A stretch of DNA of 64,000 nucleotides from Salipiger marinus (GCF_900100085.1 NZ_FNEJ01000006.1:186001-250000); one strand, 5' to 3'; positions 8,940 to 18,284 are shown, counted from the first letter of the stretch. The notes: generated from the sequence alone by a model not told the origin. Made by a program: numbers and translations.

Positions 8940-9713
8940 TTAGGCCAGAAGCTCGGTCGCGTCCTTGCGCGCCTTGCGCGCGGCACCGGCCAGCAGGCTG
9001 ATGTCATTGGGGCCAACGATGAAGTTGTAACCCGCATCGCGCAGATCGGCATAGGAGCGGCCCGCCCCTTCGATCGTGCCCAGCATCAGGCCCTTGTCGC
9101 GGGCGGTCGCCTCGACTTCAAGGATCTTGGCGCGCACCGACGGTTCGGTCAGGTTTTCGATATGGCCCATTGAGGCGGCAAAATCGTTGGGGCCGACAAA
9201 GGCCATGTCGATGCCTTCGATACCCGCGATTTCCGCCACGTCCTTGACCGTGTCGATATGTTCGATCTGCGCCATCAGCAGCAGTTCTTCATGGGCGTCC
9301 TTGGCATAGGTCGTGACCGACCCATAGGCGGAGGCGCGCACGATGGGCGCGGCATAGCCCCGGCGCCCGCGCGGCGAATACAGGCAGAAGCTGGCGATGT
9401 CGCGCGCCATGGCGGCGGAGGTGACCATGGGCACCATGATCGACCGCGCGCCCCGGTCCAGCGCGCGCTTCAGCGTCGCCTCGGAGGGATCGGGCACGCG
9501 CACCACGGCCTGACCGCCTGCGGCCTCGACGGCGCGGATCAGGCCCAGACCCTCTTCCAGCCCGGCGGCGCCGTGTTCGCAGTCGATCACGATCACGTCC
9601 CAGCCCGCATGCACGAGCAGTTCCGCCACCTCGGGGGAGCCCAGCTCAAGCCATGCGGCGGCGACGGTCTCTCCCGCCTTCAGACGCGCCTTGAGCGTGT
9701 TCTTGCCAGTCAT
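8940..9713 (-). CDS. HpcH/HpaI family aldolase
   Basis: A 257-residue class II pyruvate aldolase-like protein, related to 2,4-dihydroxyhept-2-ene-1,7-dioate aldolase. It has VIDCEHGAAG (metal/base region), the conserved arginine in VVRVPDP, LDRGARSIMVPMV, QIEHIDTV (metal-binding Glu) and MAFVGPNDFAASMG (metal-binding Asp). It cleaves or forms 4-hydroxy-2-oxo acids using pyruvate. The start at 9713 overlaps the tctA stop (ATGA), so it is coupled to a carboxylate importer. A hydroxylated or dicarboxylic acid is therefore a plausible growth substrate. Confidence 0.87.
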   Translation of the reverse strand: MTGKNTLKARLKAGETVAAAWLELGSPEVAELLVHAGWDVIVIDCEHGAAGLEEGLGLIRAVEAAGGQAVVRVPDPSEATLKRALDRGARSIMVPMVTSAAMARDIASFCLYSPRGRRGYAAPIVRASAYGSVTTYAKDAHEELLLMAQIEHIDTVKDVAEIAGIEGIDMAFVGPNDFAASMGHIENLTEPSVRAKILEVEATARDKGLMLGTIEGAGRSYADLRDAGYNFIVGPNDISLLAGAARKARKDATELLA

Positions 9714-11230
9714 TTCTTTGCATCCTTCGCAGACAGAGTGTTGTGCCGCCCGATGATTTCCAGTGCGGCCCGGACCAGAAGCAGGCCCCAGACAATGAGT
9801 GTGACAACCCCCAGCACGGCGGCGGCGTCACGTTCGAAAAAGCCCATCAGGTTGCCCTGTGCCTTCATCATGGAGACCATGAAGTTGCTTTCCACCACCT
9901 TGCCAAGCACGATGCCCAGAATGGCGGGGGCCAGCGGAATCTGCGCCCATGCCATGGCAAAGCCCAGCAACCCCAGCACCAGCACGATCCAGATCGCCAT
10001 GGTGGAGCCCATGATCGCATAGGCGCCGATCATCGACAGCATCAGCACCAGCGGCATCAGCACCGCGCGCGGGATGCGCAGGATATGCGTGGCCACCGCG
10101 ACGGCCAGACCGCCGGTCAGCAGCATCAGCACGTTGGCGACAAGGAAGGCGCCGAAGATGGTGTAGACCAGCGTGGCATCGGTGGTGAAGATGTCCGGCC
10201 CGGGGGTCAGACCCTTCATCAGCAGCACGCCGATGGCGATGGCGGTGACGCTGTCGCCGGGAATGCCGAAGACCAGCGCGGGCGTCCATGCCCCGGCCAC
10301 TGCGGCATTGTTGGCGGCACCGCCGTCCACGATGCCCTCGATATGGCCCTTGCCGAACTTCTCGGGGGTCTTGGAGAACCGCCGCGACAGGGCATAGGCG
10401 ATCCATGCCGCCACATCCGCGCCCGCGCCCGGCAGCGCGCCGATCACCGTGCCGCCCACGCCCGACCGCAGCACCGCCAGCTTGCGGTGCCAGATCTCGC
10501 GCCATGCGTCGCGCAGGCCGGTAAACAGCGGCTCGATGCTGATCCGGCCCAGCCGTGTCTCTTCGCCGCTGCCCGCGTTGCGCAGCAGTTCGGACAGGGC
10601 GAAAAGCCCGATCATGGCGGGGATGAAGCTGACCCCGTCATACAGATCCTCGAGCCCGAAGGTGTAGCGCGGATGGCCCACCGCCACGTCGATGCCCACG
10701 GTGGCAATGGCCAGCCCGATGAACAGCGAGGCGAAGTTGCGCGCCACCGAGGCGCCGCCCACGAAGACCGCACAGCTGAGCCCGAGCGTGGCGAGCCAGA
10801 AGGCCTCGTCGCTGGAAAAGCTCGCCGACAGCCGCGCCAGCTGCGGCGTGGCGAAGGCAAGGATGATGACGCCGATGATGCCGCCCAGCACCCCCGCGAT
10901 CAGCGAGGTGAAGAGCGTGGTGCGCGGCTTGCCGTTCATGGACAGGATGTAGCTGTCCTCGACATAGGCGGCGGAGGCGGGCGTGCCCGGCATCTTCAGC
11001 AGCGCGCCGGAAATGTCGCCCGCGAAGATCGCGGTGGTGGTGGTGGCCACGATGGCGGCCACGGCCTGTGCCGGACCCATGAAATAGGTGAAGGGCACCA
11101 GCAGCGCCACCGCCATGGTGGCGGTCAGACCCGGCATGGAGCCCACGAAGGCGCCGTAAAGCGTGCAGAGCAGCACCGTCAGCAGCAGGTGCGGCTCCAT
11201 CACGGCGGTGAAAATGGCGAGAACGTCCAA
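9710..11230 (-). CDS. tctA: Tripartite tricarboxylate transporter large permease TctA
   Basis: A 506-residue inner-membrane protein with about eleven to twelve hydrophobic stretches. The TctA signature region is GSMPGLTATMAVALLVPFT near the N-terminus, and a related second half has GALPGAGADVAAWIAYALSRRFSK plus VFGIPGDSVTAIAIGVLLMKGLTPGP. It is the main channel of the TctABC system, which uses a periplasmic receptor and ion gradient rather than ATP. It lies downstream of tctB and upstream of an aldolase gene with overlapping stop and start. Confidence 0.93.
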   Translation of the reverse strand: MDVLAIFTAVMEPHLLLTVLLCTLYGAFVGSMPGLTATMAVALLVPFTYFMGPAQAVAAIVATTTTAIFAGDISGALLKMPGTPASAAYVEDSYILSMNGKPRTTLFTSLIAGVLGGIIGVIILAFATPQLARLSASFSSDEAFWLATLGLSCAVFVGGASVARNFASLFIGLAIATVGIDVAVGHPRYTFGLEDLYDGVSFIPAMIGLFALSELLRNAGSGEETRLGRISIEPLFTGLRDAWREIWHRKLAVLRSGVGGTVIGALPGAGADVAAWIAYALSRRFSKTPEKFGKGHIEGIVDGGAANNAAVAGAWTPALVFGIPGDSVTAIAIGVLLMKGLTPGPDIFTTDATLVYTIFGAFLVANVLMLLTGGLAVAVATHILRIPRAVLMPLVLMLSMIGAYAIMGSTMAIWIVLVLGLLGFAMAWAQIPLAPAILGIVLGKVVESNFMVSMMKAQGNLMGFFERDAAAVLGVVTLIVWGLLLVRAALEIIGRHNTLSAKDAKK

Positions 11231-11242
11231 GTGGCGGCCTCC

Positions 11243-11698
11243 TTACCAGGCGACAGGGGACAGCAGCCCCCATGGCAGCGGCACGCGGAGCACGCTGTAG
11301 AAGATGTAATGCAGCACGATCGGCGCGAGGATTGCGACGCTGGCGCAGGTCAGCCAGCTGCCGCCGAAGACGCGGACCACCACCAGCAGCGCCAGTGCCG
11401 TCGCGACATGAAAGCCGAGGACCGGCAGCAGGACCGCAAAGCCTGCCACCACCGCGCAGAGGATCAGCGCAGGCAGCCATGCGAAGCTGGACGCCTCCGA
11501 TTCGGGCGCGATACCTCGCCACGCTTCAAGAAGTACGCCCAGACCGGACAGGATCAGCCCGCCCGCGATGATGCGCGGAAACAGGTCGGGACCGAAGGTC
11601 ACCGCGCCGATCTGCGGAAAGCCCGCCGCCACCACGATCATGGCGATGCCGAGGACGACAAGCGCCGTCCCCGTCACGATGTCTCTGACCAGAGTCAT
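11243..11698 (-). CDS. tctB: Tripartite tricarboxylate transporter small permease TctB
   Basis: A 151-residue membrane protein with four predicted helices (TGTALVVLGIAMIVVAAGF, FPRIIAGGLILSGLGVLL, ALILCAVVAGFAVLLPVLGF and the last third). Length and position between tctC and tctA are the standard TctB arrangement; the sequence itself is poorly conserved in the family. It is the small membrane partner of TctA. Confidence 0.88.
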   Translation of the reverse strand: MTLVRDIVTGTALVVLGIAMIVVAAGFPQIGAVTFGPDLFPRIIAGGLILSGLGVLLEAWRGIAPESEASSFAWLPALILCAVVAGFAVLLPVLGFHVATALALLVVVRVFGGSWLTCASVAILAPIVLHYIFYSVLRVPLPWGLLSPVAW

Positions 11699-11710
11699 CC
11701 GTTTGCCCGC

Positions 11711-12691
11711 TTACTTCGCAAGGCCGACAGCTTGGATCACTTCGCCAAGGGCGGCGTCCTGCTGTTCCATATAGGCGGCCAGATCGGCGGCACCCATGTC
11801 CACGACTTCGGCGCCACGGCTGGCCTTGAATTCCGCCCATTCGTCAGAGGCCACCACTTCGGCAATGGCTTTCTCGTAGGAGCAGACGATGTTCTCGGGC
11901 ATCTCGTCCGGGCCGGAGACCGAGATATAGGCCGCCAGCGTCCAGCCGCTGTCCAGCGCCTCGGCGGTCAGCGGCACGTCGGGCAGAGCCGACATCGGCG
12001 CGTCATGCATGTAGGCCAGCGCGCGGACTTCGCCGCTTTCCACCAGCGTCTTGCCTTCGGAGAGCGCGGGCGAGGCCACGTCGACACCACCGGCAACCAG
12101 TTCCTGCAGCGCGGGCGCAGCACCCTGCGACGGGATCCAGCGGATGGCGTCGGGCGCCATGCCTTCGGCGTTCAGCATGCCGGCAAGCGCCAGATGCCAG
12201 ATGCCGCCCAGCGAGGTGCCGGAGGCGGTCAGGTCACCCGGATTGGCGCGGGCATGGTCCAGAAGCTCGGTCACGCTGGTGAAGGGGCTGTCCTTGCCCA
12301 CCAGAACCGACGCGGGCACGATGTCGATCAGCGCGATCGGCGTGATGTCTTCCCAGGTCATGTCGGTCAGACCGACCCAGTGCATCGTGTTGATTTCCAC
12401 GGTCACGGCGCCCACGGTGTAGCCATCGGGCTCTGCGCGCGAGATTGCCGAATGGCCGGTCACGCCGTTGCCGCCGGTGCGGTTCACCACGTTGAACGGC
12501 ACGCCCCACGCCTGCTCCAGCAGGGTGGCCATCATGCGGCTGTTGGCATCGGTGCCACCGCCCGCGCCCCACGGCACGACATAGGTCACGGCGCGTTCAG
12601 GTTTCCAGTCGCAGCTGTCCTGCGCCAGAAGAGCGGTGCCCGATACGGCAAGAGTCGTGGCCAGCGCGGCCACCTGCACGGTCTTTTTCAT
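11711..12691 (-). CDS. tctC: Tripartite tricarboxylate transporter receptor TctC
   Basis: A 326-residue periplasmic binding protein. The start at MKKTVQVAALATTLAVSG is chosen because it gives a clean Sec signal peptide with cleavage near ALLAQ, whereas an upstream in-frame extension would bury it. Bug-family features include VTYVVPWGAGGGTDANSRMM, VVNRTGGNGVTGHSAI and DGYTVG. It delivers a carboxylate ligand to TctAB. The divergent LacI gene and operator-like palindromes lie upstream. Confidence 0.92.
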   Translation of the reverse strand: MKKTVQVAALATTLAVSGTALLAQDSCDWKPERAVTYVVPWGAGGGTDANSRMMATLLEQAWGVPFNVVNRTGGNGVTGHSAISRAEPDGYTVGAVTVEINTMHWVGLTDMTWEDITPIALIDIVPASVLVGKDSPFTSVTELLDHARANPGDLTASGTSLGGIWHLALAGMLNAEGMAPDAIRWIPSQGAAPALQELVAGGVDVASPALSEGKTLVESGEVRALAYMHDAPMSALPDVPLTAEALDSGWTLAAYISVSGPDEMPENIVCSYEKAIAEVVASDEWAEFKASRGAEVVDMGAADLAAYMEQQDAALGEVIQAVGLAK

Positions 12692-12755
12692 GAATCGTCC
12701 TCCCAAGACGTGCTGCTTTGGAACCGAAGTCGCAGCATGGACCCATCTTGAAACA

Positions 12756-12765
12756 TGGTATACCA
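12756..12765. promoter_or_regulatory. Palindrome TGGTATACCA upstream of tctC
   Basis: A perfect 10-bp palindrome lies in the tctC-lacI divergent region, 65 bases before the tctC start. It could be a half of a regulator site or part of a promoter. It does not have the central CG of classic LacI operators. Confidence 0.35.
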
Positions 12766-12769
12766 GACT

Positions 12770-12785
12770 AGTCAATCGGTTGACT
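12770..12785. promoter_or_regulatory. LacI-type operator candidate AGTCAATCGGTTGACT
   Basis: A 16-bp inverted repeat (AGTCAA/TTGACT) with a central CG dinucleotide, the usual geometry of LacI-family operators. It sits between tctC and the divergent LacI gene, so it could control both. Confidence 0.55.
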
Positions 12786-12850
12786 CGCCGCGTGACACCG
12801 GTTTTTCTTGTCTCACCTCACCCCAGCCTCACAGGTTCGTCAGACGCCAC

Positions 12851-13867
12851 ATGCCCAAGCGAACAACGCTGCGCGACATCGCCCAAGAGCTTCAGCTGTC
12901 GGTCTCCTCGGTGTCGCTGGCGCTGCGGGGCCATCCGCGCATTCCCGAAAACACCACCGAGAAGGTGCGCCAGACCGCGGCCCGGCTGGGCTATATCTAC
13001 AACCGCGCCGCCGCCGACCTGCGCCGGGCGGAAAGCCGTCTGGTGGCGGTCTGCATCAACGACCTGTCCAACCCGGTGTTCAACGAATTTCTGGTGCAGA
13101 TCGAGGAAGAGCTGCACAGTCAGGACCGCGCGGTGTTTCTGGGCGTGGCCCGCGAAAGCGCCGAGCTGCAGCGGCAGTTCCTGAAAACCGCGCTGGAACA
13201 TGGCGTCAGCGGCATCATCCTTTGTCCGGTGCAGGGCACGGGCGTCGCCGAACTGGACATGCTGCTGCCCGCAGGCGACGGCACGGCGCCGGTGGTGCCG
13301 ACGGCGGTGTTTTCGCGGCGGATCGCGGCGGCGTCGCTGACGCAATTCGTCAATGACGATCCCCTGACCGGACGGCTGGCGGCGGGCTGCGTGCTGGACG
13401 AAGGCCACCGCCGCATCGGCTGGCTGGGCGGCGGACAGGCCACCTCTACCGCGCAGGGGCGGCTTGCGGGCTGTCTTGCCCTGCTGTCCGAGGCGGGCCT
13501 GCCCCCGCCGCAGATCCGCCACGGCCCCACCTCCCGCGCCTTTGGCCGCAGCGCCGCGCTGGATCTGCTGCGCGGGCCGGAGCCGCCCACGGCGCTGCTG
13601 TGCTTCAGCGACCTTATCGCCTTTGGCGCGCTGGCGGCGCTGCGCGAACTGGGGCTGCGTCCGGGCATCGACGTGTCGCTGGTGGGCTGCGATGACATGG
13701 ACGAGGCCGCCTTCACCGCCCCCGGCCTGACCACGGTGATGGTCGACAAGGCGGGGATCGGACGCTCCGCCGCCCGCTCGCTGCTGGAGCCGCCCCGGCC
13801 CGGCGTCACCGTGCTGGCCCCCCGGCTGATCCGCCGCGCCACCGTGGGGCCCGCCCCGCGCGCCTGA
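12851..13867 (+). CDS. LacI family transcriptional regulator
   Basis: A 338-residue repressor. The N-terminal helix-turn-helix LRDIAQELQLSVSSVSLALRG is followed by the hinge-like RLGYIYNRAAADLRR. The rest is a periplasmic-binding-protein fold with GIILCPVQG, RIGWLGG, and VSLVGCDDMDEAAFTAPGLTTV. The start MPKRTTLRDIAQ at 12851 places the HTH at the N-terminus as in the family. It is divergent from the tctCBA-aldolase operon and probably regulates it in response to the transported carboxylate or a catabolite. Confidence 0.87.
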   Translation: MPKRTTLRDIAQELQLSVSSVSLALRGHPRIPENTTEKVRQTAARLGYIYNRAAADLRRAESRLVAVCINDLSNPVFNEFLVQIEEELHSQDRAVFLGVARESAELQRQFLKTALEHGVSGIILCPVQGTGVAELDMLLPAGDGTAPVVPTAVFSRRIAAASLTQFVNDDPLTGRLAAGCVLDEGHRRIGWLGGGQATSTAQGRLAGCLALLSEAGLPPPQIRHGPTSRAFGRSAALDLLRGPEPPTALLCFSDLIAFGALAALRELGLRPGIDVSLVGCDDMDEAAFTAPGLTTVMVDKAGIGRSAARSLLEPPRPGVTVLAPRLIRRATVGPAPRA

Positions 13868-13914
13868 GCCGACGTTACGTCACGCACCGGAACCTTCGCC
13901 AAGATCACGGCGTT

Positions 13915-15573
13915 GTGAAGCGGAACCGCCAGCTTTTTATTCAGATCAGGACAGCTATTTTGGAAAAACTCGCGCACCGCCTCGGCCTAAAGACCGATCC
14001 GACCATTTTCTTTGTATCCGCAGGCTTTACGGTCGTATTCGTCCTCGCGCTGGTGCTGTTTCCCAACCCGATCGGAGATGCTTTTGCGGCGGGCCGGTCG
14101 TGGATCGTCACCAATCTGGGCTGGTTCTTCATCCTTGGCGTCAATGTCTGGCTGGGCTTCCTGATCTGGGCGGCCATGTCGCGCCACGGGCATATCCGGC
14201 TGGGGCCCAAGGGATCCCGCCCGGACTACAACAACCTGTCATGGTTCACGATGCTGTTTGCGGGCGGCATCGGCACGGTGCTGATGTTCTGGGGCGTGGC
14301 CGAACCGATCAGCCATTTCGCCAACCCGCCCCTGCCCGGCGTGGTGCCCTATACCGAAGAGGCGGCGCGCGATGCCATGTCCATCGCGATCTACCATCTG
14401 GGCCTGCACACCTGGACCATCTTCACCCTGCCCGGTCTGGCCTTCGCCTATTTCATCAACCGCTATGACCTGCCCGTGCGGGTCAGTTCGGTCTTCTATC
14501 CGCTGCTGCGCGAGGGCATTCATGGCCCCATCGGCAAGGCCATCGACATCGCGTCGATCCTTGGCACGCTGTTCGGGGTCGCCGTGTCTCTGGGGCTGGG
14601 GTCAAGCCAGATCGCTGCGGGCCTGTCGGCGCTCTTCGGCTGGACCGATGGCACCGGGCTCAAGGTGGGCATTCTGGCCGTGCTGACCGTGGTGGCAGTG
14701 GGGTCGATCACTGCCGGGCTCGACAAGGGCGTGAAGCTGCTCTCCAACCTCAATATCGGCATGGCCGTGGCGCTGATGGTCTTCGTGCTGGTCACCGGGT
14801 CCACGCTGTTCCTGCTGCGCGCCATCGTGGAGACCTTTGGCCTGTATTTCGAGAACCTGCCGCGTCTGGCCTTCTGGAACGACATGCTGGCGGATGAAAA
14901 CCCGTCCAACGAGCCTTGGGGCTGGCAGGGATCGTGGACCGTGTTCTACTGGGCATGGACCGTGACTTGGTCGCCCTTCATCGGTCTCTTTGTCGCGCGC
15001 ATCTCGCGCGGGCGGACCATCCGGGAATTCGTGTTCGGCGTGCTGCTGGCGCCGTCGCTGTTCACCCTGATCTGGTTTTCGATCTTTGGCTGGCAGGCGA
15101 TGGAGTTTGACGGGCTGGGCCTTGCCGCCCGCGCCGCGCTTGGCGATCAGGCCGGAGAGATCAGCGCCGCCGTCGCCGAAAGCGTGCCGCTGGCCATGTT
15201 CGCCTTCTTCGAACATTTCCCGCTGACCGATTTTGTGCAGGGCTTTGCCGTCATCATCGTGGCGATCTTCTTTGCCACCTCGTCGGATTCGGCCTCGCTG
15301 GTGGTGGACATGCTCTGCACCGGCAAGGCGACGCCGGGGCCGGTGCACCAGCGGGTGTTCTGGGGCGCCGCCGAAGGGCTGGTCGCCGCCATGCTGATCG
15401 TGCTGGCGGGCGATGCGGGCCTGACCGCGCTGCAGCAGGTGATCACCGTGGTGGGTCTGCCGATCTTCCTGCTGGTCTGCATGATGATTCCTTCGCTGAT
15501 CCGGGGGTTTGCGCAGGAAGACATCGACCATGTCAGCATCGGCACCCGCCCCGAACTGAGCGATTTCGACTGA
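13915..15573 (+). CDS. BCCT family betaine/choline/carnitine transporter
   Basis: A 552-residue secondary transporter with twelve hydrophobic segments. The BCCT signature is FYWAWTVTWSPFIGLFVARI followed by SRGRTIREFVFG; the early GIGTVLMFWGVAEPISHF and the GSSQIAAGLS segment also match. It imports quaternary ammonium or related compounds by sodium or proton symport, for osmoprotection or as nutrients. The start used is a GTG at 13915; a TTG at 13960 (LEKLAHRLGLKTDP) would also keep all helices. A strong hairpin terminator follows the stop. Confidence 0.88.
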   Translation: MKRNRQLFIQIRTAILEKLAHRLGLKTDPTIFFVSAGFTVVFVLALVLFPNPIGDAFAAGRSWIVTNLGWFFILGVNVWLGFLIWAAMSRHGHIRLGPKGSRPDYNNLSWFTMLFAGGIGTVLMFWGVAEPISHFANPPLPGVVPYTEEAARDAMSIAIYHLGLHTWTIFTLPGLAFAYFINRYDLPVRVSSVFYPLLREGIHGPIGKAIDIASILGTLFGVAVSLGLGSSQIAAGLSALFGWTDGTGLKVGILAVLTVVAVGSITAGLDKGVKLLSNLNIGMAVALMVFVLVTGSTLFLLRAIVETFGLYFENLPRLAFWNDMLADENPSNEPWGWQGSWTVFYWAWTVTWSPFIGLFVARISRGRTIREFVFGVLLAPSLFTLIWFSIFGWQAMEFDGLGLAARAALGDQAGEISAAVAESVPLAMFAFFEHFPLTDFVQGFAVIIVAIFFATSSDSASLVVDMLCTGKATPGPVHQRVFWGAAEGLVAAMLIVLAGDAGLTALQQVITVVGLPIFLLVCMMIPSLIRGFAQEDIDHVSIGTRPELSDFD

Positions 15574-15604
15574 CCTGACCTGATCCCCCCACAAGGCCTG
15601 ACAG

Positions 15605-15635
15605 CCCCCGCAAGCCCCCGCTTGCGGGGGTTTTT
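15605..15635 (+). terminator. Rho-independent terminator after the BCCT gene
   Basis: CCCCCGCAAG and CTTGCGGGGG form a perfect 10-bp stem with a six-base loop followed by TTTTT. The orientation fits ending BCCT transcription before the arabinofuranosidase promoter. Confidence 0.9.
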
Positions 15636-15655
15636 GCGCATGGCGTTGCCGGGTC

Positions 15656-15696
15656 TTGACAGCTTGTGCCTCTTGGTTGTTATTTGTAGTACAAAT
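15656..15696 (+). promoter_or_regulatory. Promoter with overlapping palindromic operator for the arabinofuranosidase operon
   Basis: TTGACA at 15656-15661 is a consensus -35 box, with a weak TTATTT-like -10 about 18 bases later. Overlapping the -10 is ATTTGTAGTACAAAT (15682-15696), a perfect 15-bp palindrome. AGGAGG follows just before the ATG at 15711. The arrangement suggests repression, probably by the GntR regulator at the far end of the operon. Confidence 0.65.
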
Positions 15697-15710
15697 TAGA
15701 GGAGGAGCTG

Positions 15711-17210
15711 ATGCGGGTATCTGCCGCCATCCATCGCGAATTCAGCATCGCACAGATCGACGACCGGCTTTATTCGGCTTTCATCGAGCATATGGGCCGC
15801 GCGATCTATTCCGGCATTTACGAGCCCGGTCATCCGCAAGCCGACGATCACGGTTTTCGCCGCGACGTGGCGCAGATGGTGCGCGACCTGAACATTCCCG
15901 CCATCCGCTATCCCGGCGGCAATTTCGTGTCGGCCTATAACTGGGAAGACGGCATCGGGCCGAAAGCGGATCGCCCCGTCCGGCTGGATCTGGCGTGGCG
16001 CAGCAAGGAAAGCAATCAGGTCGGGATCAACGAATTTGCGATCTGGGCGCAGGATCTGGGCATCGACATGATGCTGGCCGTCAATCTGGGGTCGCGCGGG
16101 ATTTCGGATGCGCGCAACTTCATGGAATATGTCAACCATCCGTCGGGCACGCACTGGTCCGACCTGCGCCGCAGTCACGGGGTGAAGCAGCCCTACAACG
16201 TCAAGATGTGGTGTCTGGGCAACGAGATGGACGGGCCTTGGCAGATCGGCCACAAGGAGGCCAAGGAATATGGCCGTCTGGCCGATGAAACCGCCAAGGC
16301 GCTGCGGCAGCTGACGCCGGGCGCGGAAATGGTGGTCTGCGGATCCTCCAATGACGAAATGCCCACCTATCCCGACTGGGAACGCGGCGTGCTGGAAGAA
16401 TGTTACGAGAATGTCGATTACATCTCGCTGCACAAGTATTTCGGCAATTCCAGCCGCGACACGCTGAATTTCTTTGGCAAGGTCGAGGAAACCGGGCGCT
16501 ATATCCAGTCCATCGCCGGCGTGATCGACTTCGTGAAGGCCAAGAAACGCGCCAAGAATGACGTCCATATCTGCTTTGACGAATGGAACGTCTGGTATCA
16601 CAAGCGCGAACAGGATTCGAAGAACTGGAAAAGCTGGGACTGGCCAGAGGCGCCCGCCCTGCTGGAAGAGGATTACACGTTTGAGGACACGCTCTTCGTG
16701 GCCTGCCTGCTCAACGAATTCATCCGCCGGTCCGACCGGGTGCGCATCGCCTGCATCGCGCAGCTCGTCAACGTGATCGCGCCTATCCGGGCCGAGGCGG
16801 GCGGCCCCGCATGGCGGCAGTCGATCTACTGGCCCTATCAGCTGGCCTCCATCCACGGGCGCGGCACGGCCCTGCGCGTGGCGGTGGACGGGCCCAGCTA
16901 TAACTGCGCCGTGGCCGATGACGTGGATTATCTGGACGTGGCCGCGGTTGAAGGGGACGGCATCGTGACGCTGTTCATGGTGAACCGCCACCTGACCGAA
17001 GAGGCGGATCTGCGGCTGTCGCTGACCGGCTATCCCGGCGCCACGCTGCTGGACCATCAGGTGATCCAAGGGCATGACCTGATGGCCACCAACGGCCCCG
17101 GACGCGAACCCATCGCCCCGGTCGCGGGCCGCGGTCTGGCGGTCGAGGACGGCATGGTGGGCGGGGCGCTTGCGCCGCTGTCCTATCACGTCGTGCGGAT
17201 CCGGGTCTGA
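15711..17210 (+). CDS. abfA: Alpha-L-arabinofuranosidase, GH51
   Basis: A 499-residue glycosidase releasing arabinose from arabino-oligosaccharides by a retaining mechanism. Catalytic residues are visible: acid/base Glu172 in CLGNEMDGPWQIG and nucleophile Glu291 in CFDEWNVWYH. RYPGGNFVSAYNWEDGIGP is the typical GH51 strand. There is no signal peptide, so it is cytoplasmic and acts on imported oligosaccharides. It has a strong AGGAGG ribosome site. It is followed within a few bases by a sugar ABC importer, forming an arabino-oligosaccharide utilisation operon. Confidence 0.93.
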   Translation: MRVSAAIHREFSIAQIDDRLYSAFIEHMGRAIYSGIYEPGHPQADDHGFRRDVAQMVRDLNIPAIRYPGGNFVSAYNWEDGIGPKADRPVRLDLAWRSKESNQVGINEFAIWAQDLGIDMMLAVNLGSRGISDARNFMEYVNHPSGTHWSDLRRSHGVKQPYNVKMWCLGNEMDGPWQIGHKEAKEYGRLADETAKALRQLTPGAEMVVCGSSNDEMPTYPDWERGVLEECYENVDYISLHKYFGNSSRDTLNFFGKVEETGRYIQSIAGVIDFVKAKKRAKNDVHICFDEWNVWYHKREQDSKNWKSWDWPEAPALLEEDYTFEDTLFVACLLNEFIRRSDRVRIACIAQLVNVIAPIRAEAGGPAWRQSIYWPYQLASIHGRGTALRVAVDGPSYNCAVADDVDYLDVAAVEGDGIVTLFMVNRHLTEEADLRLSLTGYPGATLLDHQVIQGHDLMATNGPGREPIAPVAGRGLAVEDGMVGGALAPLSYHVVRIRV

Positions 17211-17213
17211 GCC

Positions 17214-18284
17214 ATGGCGGGCGTCAAGCTGACCAATGTCAGAAAGTCCTTCGGCGCGCATGACGTGATCAAGGACGTGTCGCTGGAGGTGCCGAAGGGA
17301 GAATTCGGCGTCTTTGTCGGCCCCTCCGGCTGTGGCAAGTCCACCCTGCTGCGGATGATCGCGGGGCTGGAGGACACCAGCGGCGGGCGCATCGAAATCG
17401 GCGGGCGCGACGTGACTCACGTGGAACCTGCCAAGCGCGGCGTGGCCATGGTGTTCCAGTCCTACGCGCTTTATCCGCATCTGTCGGTGGCCGAGAACAT
17501 GGGCTTTTCGCTGTCGCTGGCCCGGGTGCCGAAACAGCAGCGCGAGGAAAAAGTGCGCGAGGCCGCGCGCATCCTGCAGCTGACCGACCATCTGGACAAG
17601 AAGCCGTCCGCCCTGTCGGGCGGGCAGCGCCAGCGCGTCGCCATTGGCCGCGCCATCGTGCGCGAACCGGAGGTGTTCCTGTTCGACGAACCGCTGTCGA
17701 ATCTGGACGCCGAACTGCGGGTGCAGATGCGGCTGGAACTGACCCGGCTGCACCGGCAGATCGGCGCCACCATGATCTATGTGACCCATGATCAGGTGGA
17801 GGCGATGACGCTGGCCGACGACATCTTCGTGCTGAAGGGCGGCCATGTGATGCAGGCGGGGCGTCCGCTGTCGCTTTATGACGATCCCGCCAACCGCTTT
17901 GTCGCGGGATTCATCGGCTCGCCCGCCATGAACTTTGTCGAGGCCCGCGTGACCGCCAGCGACGCGCAGGGATTTACCGCGCGCGCCGCAGAGGGAGAGC
18001 TGCGCGTGGCGATGACCCGCGACACCCCTGCCCCCGGCACCGATCTGGTGCTGGGCATCCGCCCCGAACATCTGCAGCCCGCCGAACAGGGCCTGCCGGT
18101 AACGGTGGAAATGGCCGAAGAACTGGGCGGAAATTCCTATGTGCATGCGCGCAGCGCCACCGGCGCCGATCTGGTGTTCGAACGCCGCGGCTCGCGCGAC
18201 CGGCTGGACGGGCAGCGCCTGCATCTGGGGGCGGATCCGCAGACCATCTACGCCTTCACCCCGGACGGGCAGAGGCTTCGCTAG
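17214..18284 (+). CDS. Sugar ABC transporter ATP-binding protein (UgpC/MsmX-like)
   Basis: A 356-residue ATPase of the carbohydrate uptake 1 family. Walker A is VGPSGCGKSTLLRMIAGLEDTSGG, the signature is LSGGQRQRVAIGRAIVREPEVFLFDEPLSNLDAELR and the H-loop is IYVTHDQVEAMTLAD. The C-terminal region (from about 240) is the MalK-type regulatory domain with GIRPEHL. It sits four bases after abfA and directly before the binding protein and permease genes, so it powers that importer. Confidence 0.93.
   Translation: MAGVKLTNVRKSFGAHDVIKDVSLEVPKGEFGVFVGPSGCGKSTLLRMIAGLEDTSGGRIEIGGRDVTHVEPAKRGVAMVFQSYALYPHLSVAENMGFSLSLARVPKQQREEKVREAARILQLTDHLDKKPSALSGGQRQRVAIGRAIVREPEVFLFDEPLSNLDAELRVQMRLELTRLHRQIGATMIYVTHDQVEAMTLADDIFVLKGGHVMQAGRPLSLYDDPANRFVAGFIGSPAMNFVEARVTASDAQGFTARAAEGELRVAMTRDTPAPGTDLVLGIRPEHLQPAEQGLPVTVEMAEELGGNSYVHARSATGADLVFERRGSRDRLDGQRLHLGADPQTIYAFTPDGQRLR

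Noticed and set aside
9743-12751. A 1002-residue open frame antisense to tctA, tctB and tctC
   Set aside because: It is a high-GC shadow: Gln/His/Arg-rich with no fold, while the other strand carries three well-recognised genes.
15696-18224. An 842-residue open frame opposite the arabinofuranosidase and ATPase genes
   Set aside because: Antisense shadow with repetitive His/Gln composition; the plus strand genes have catalytic motifs.
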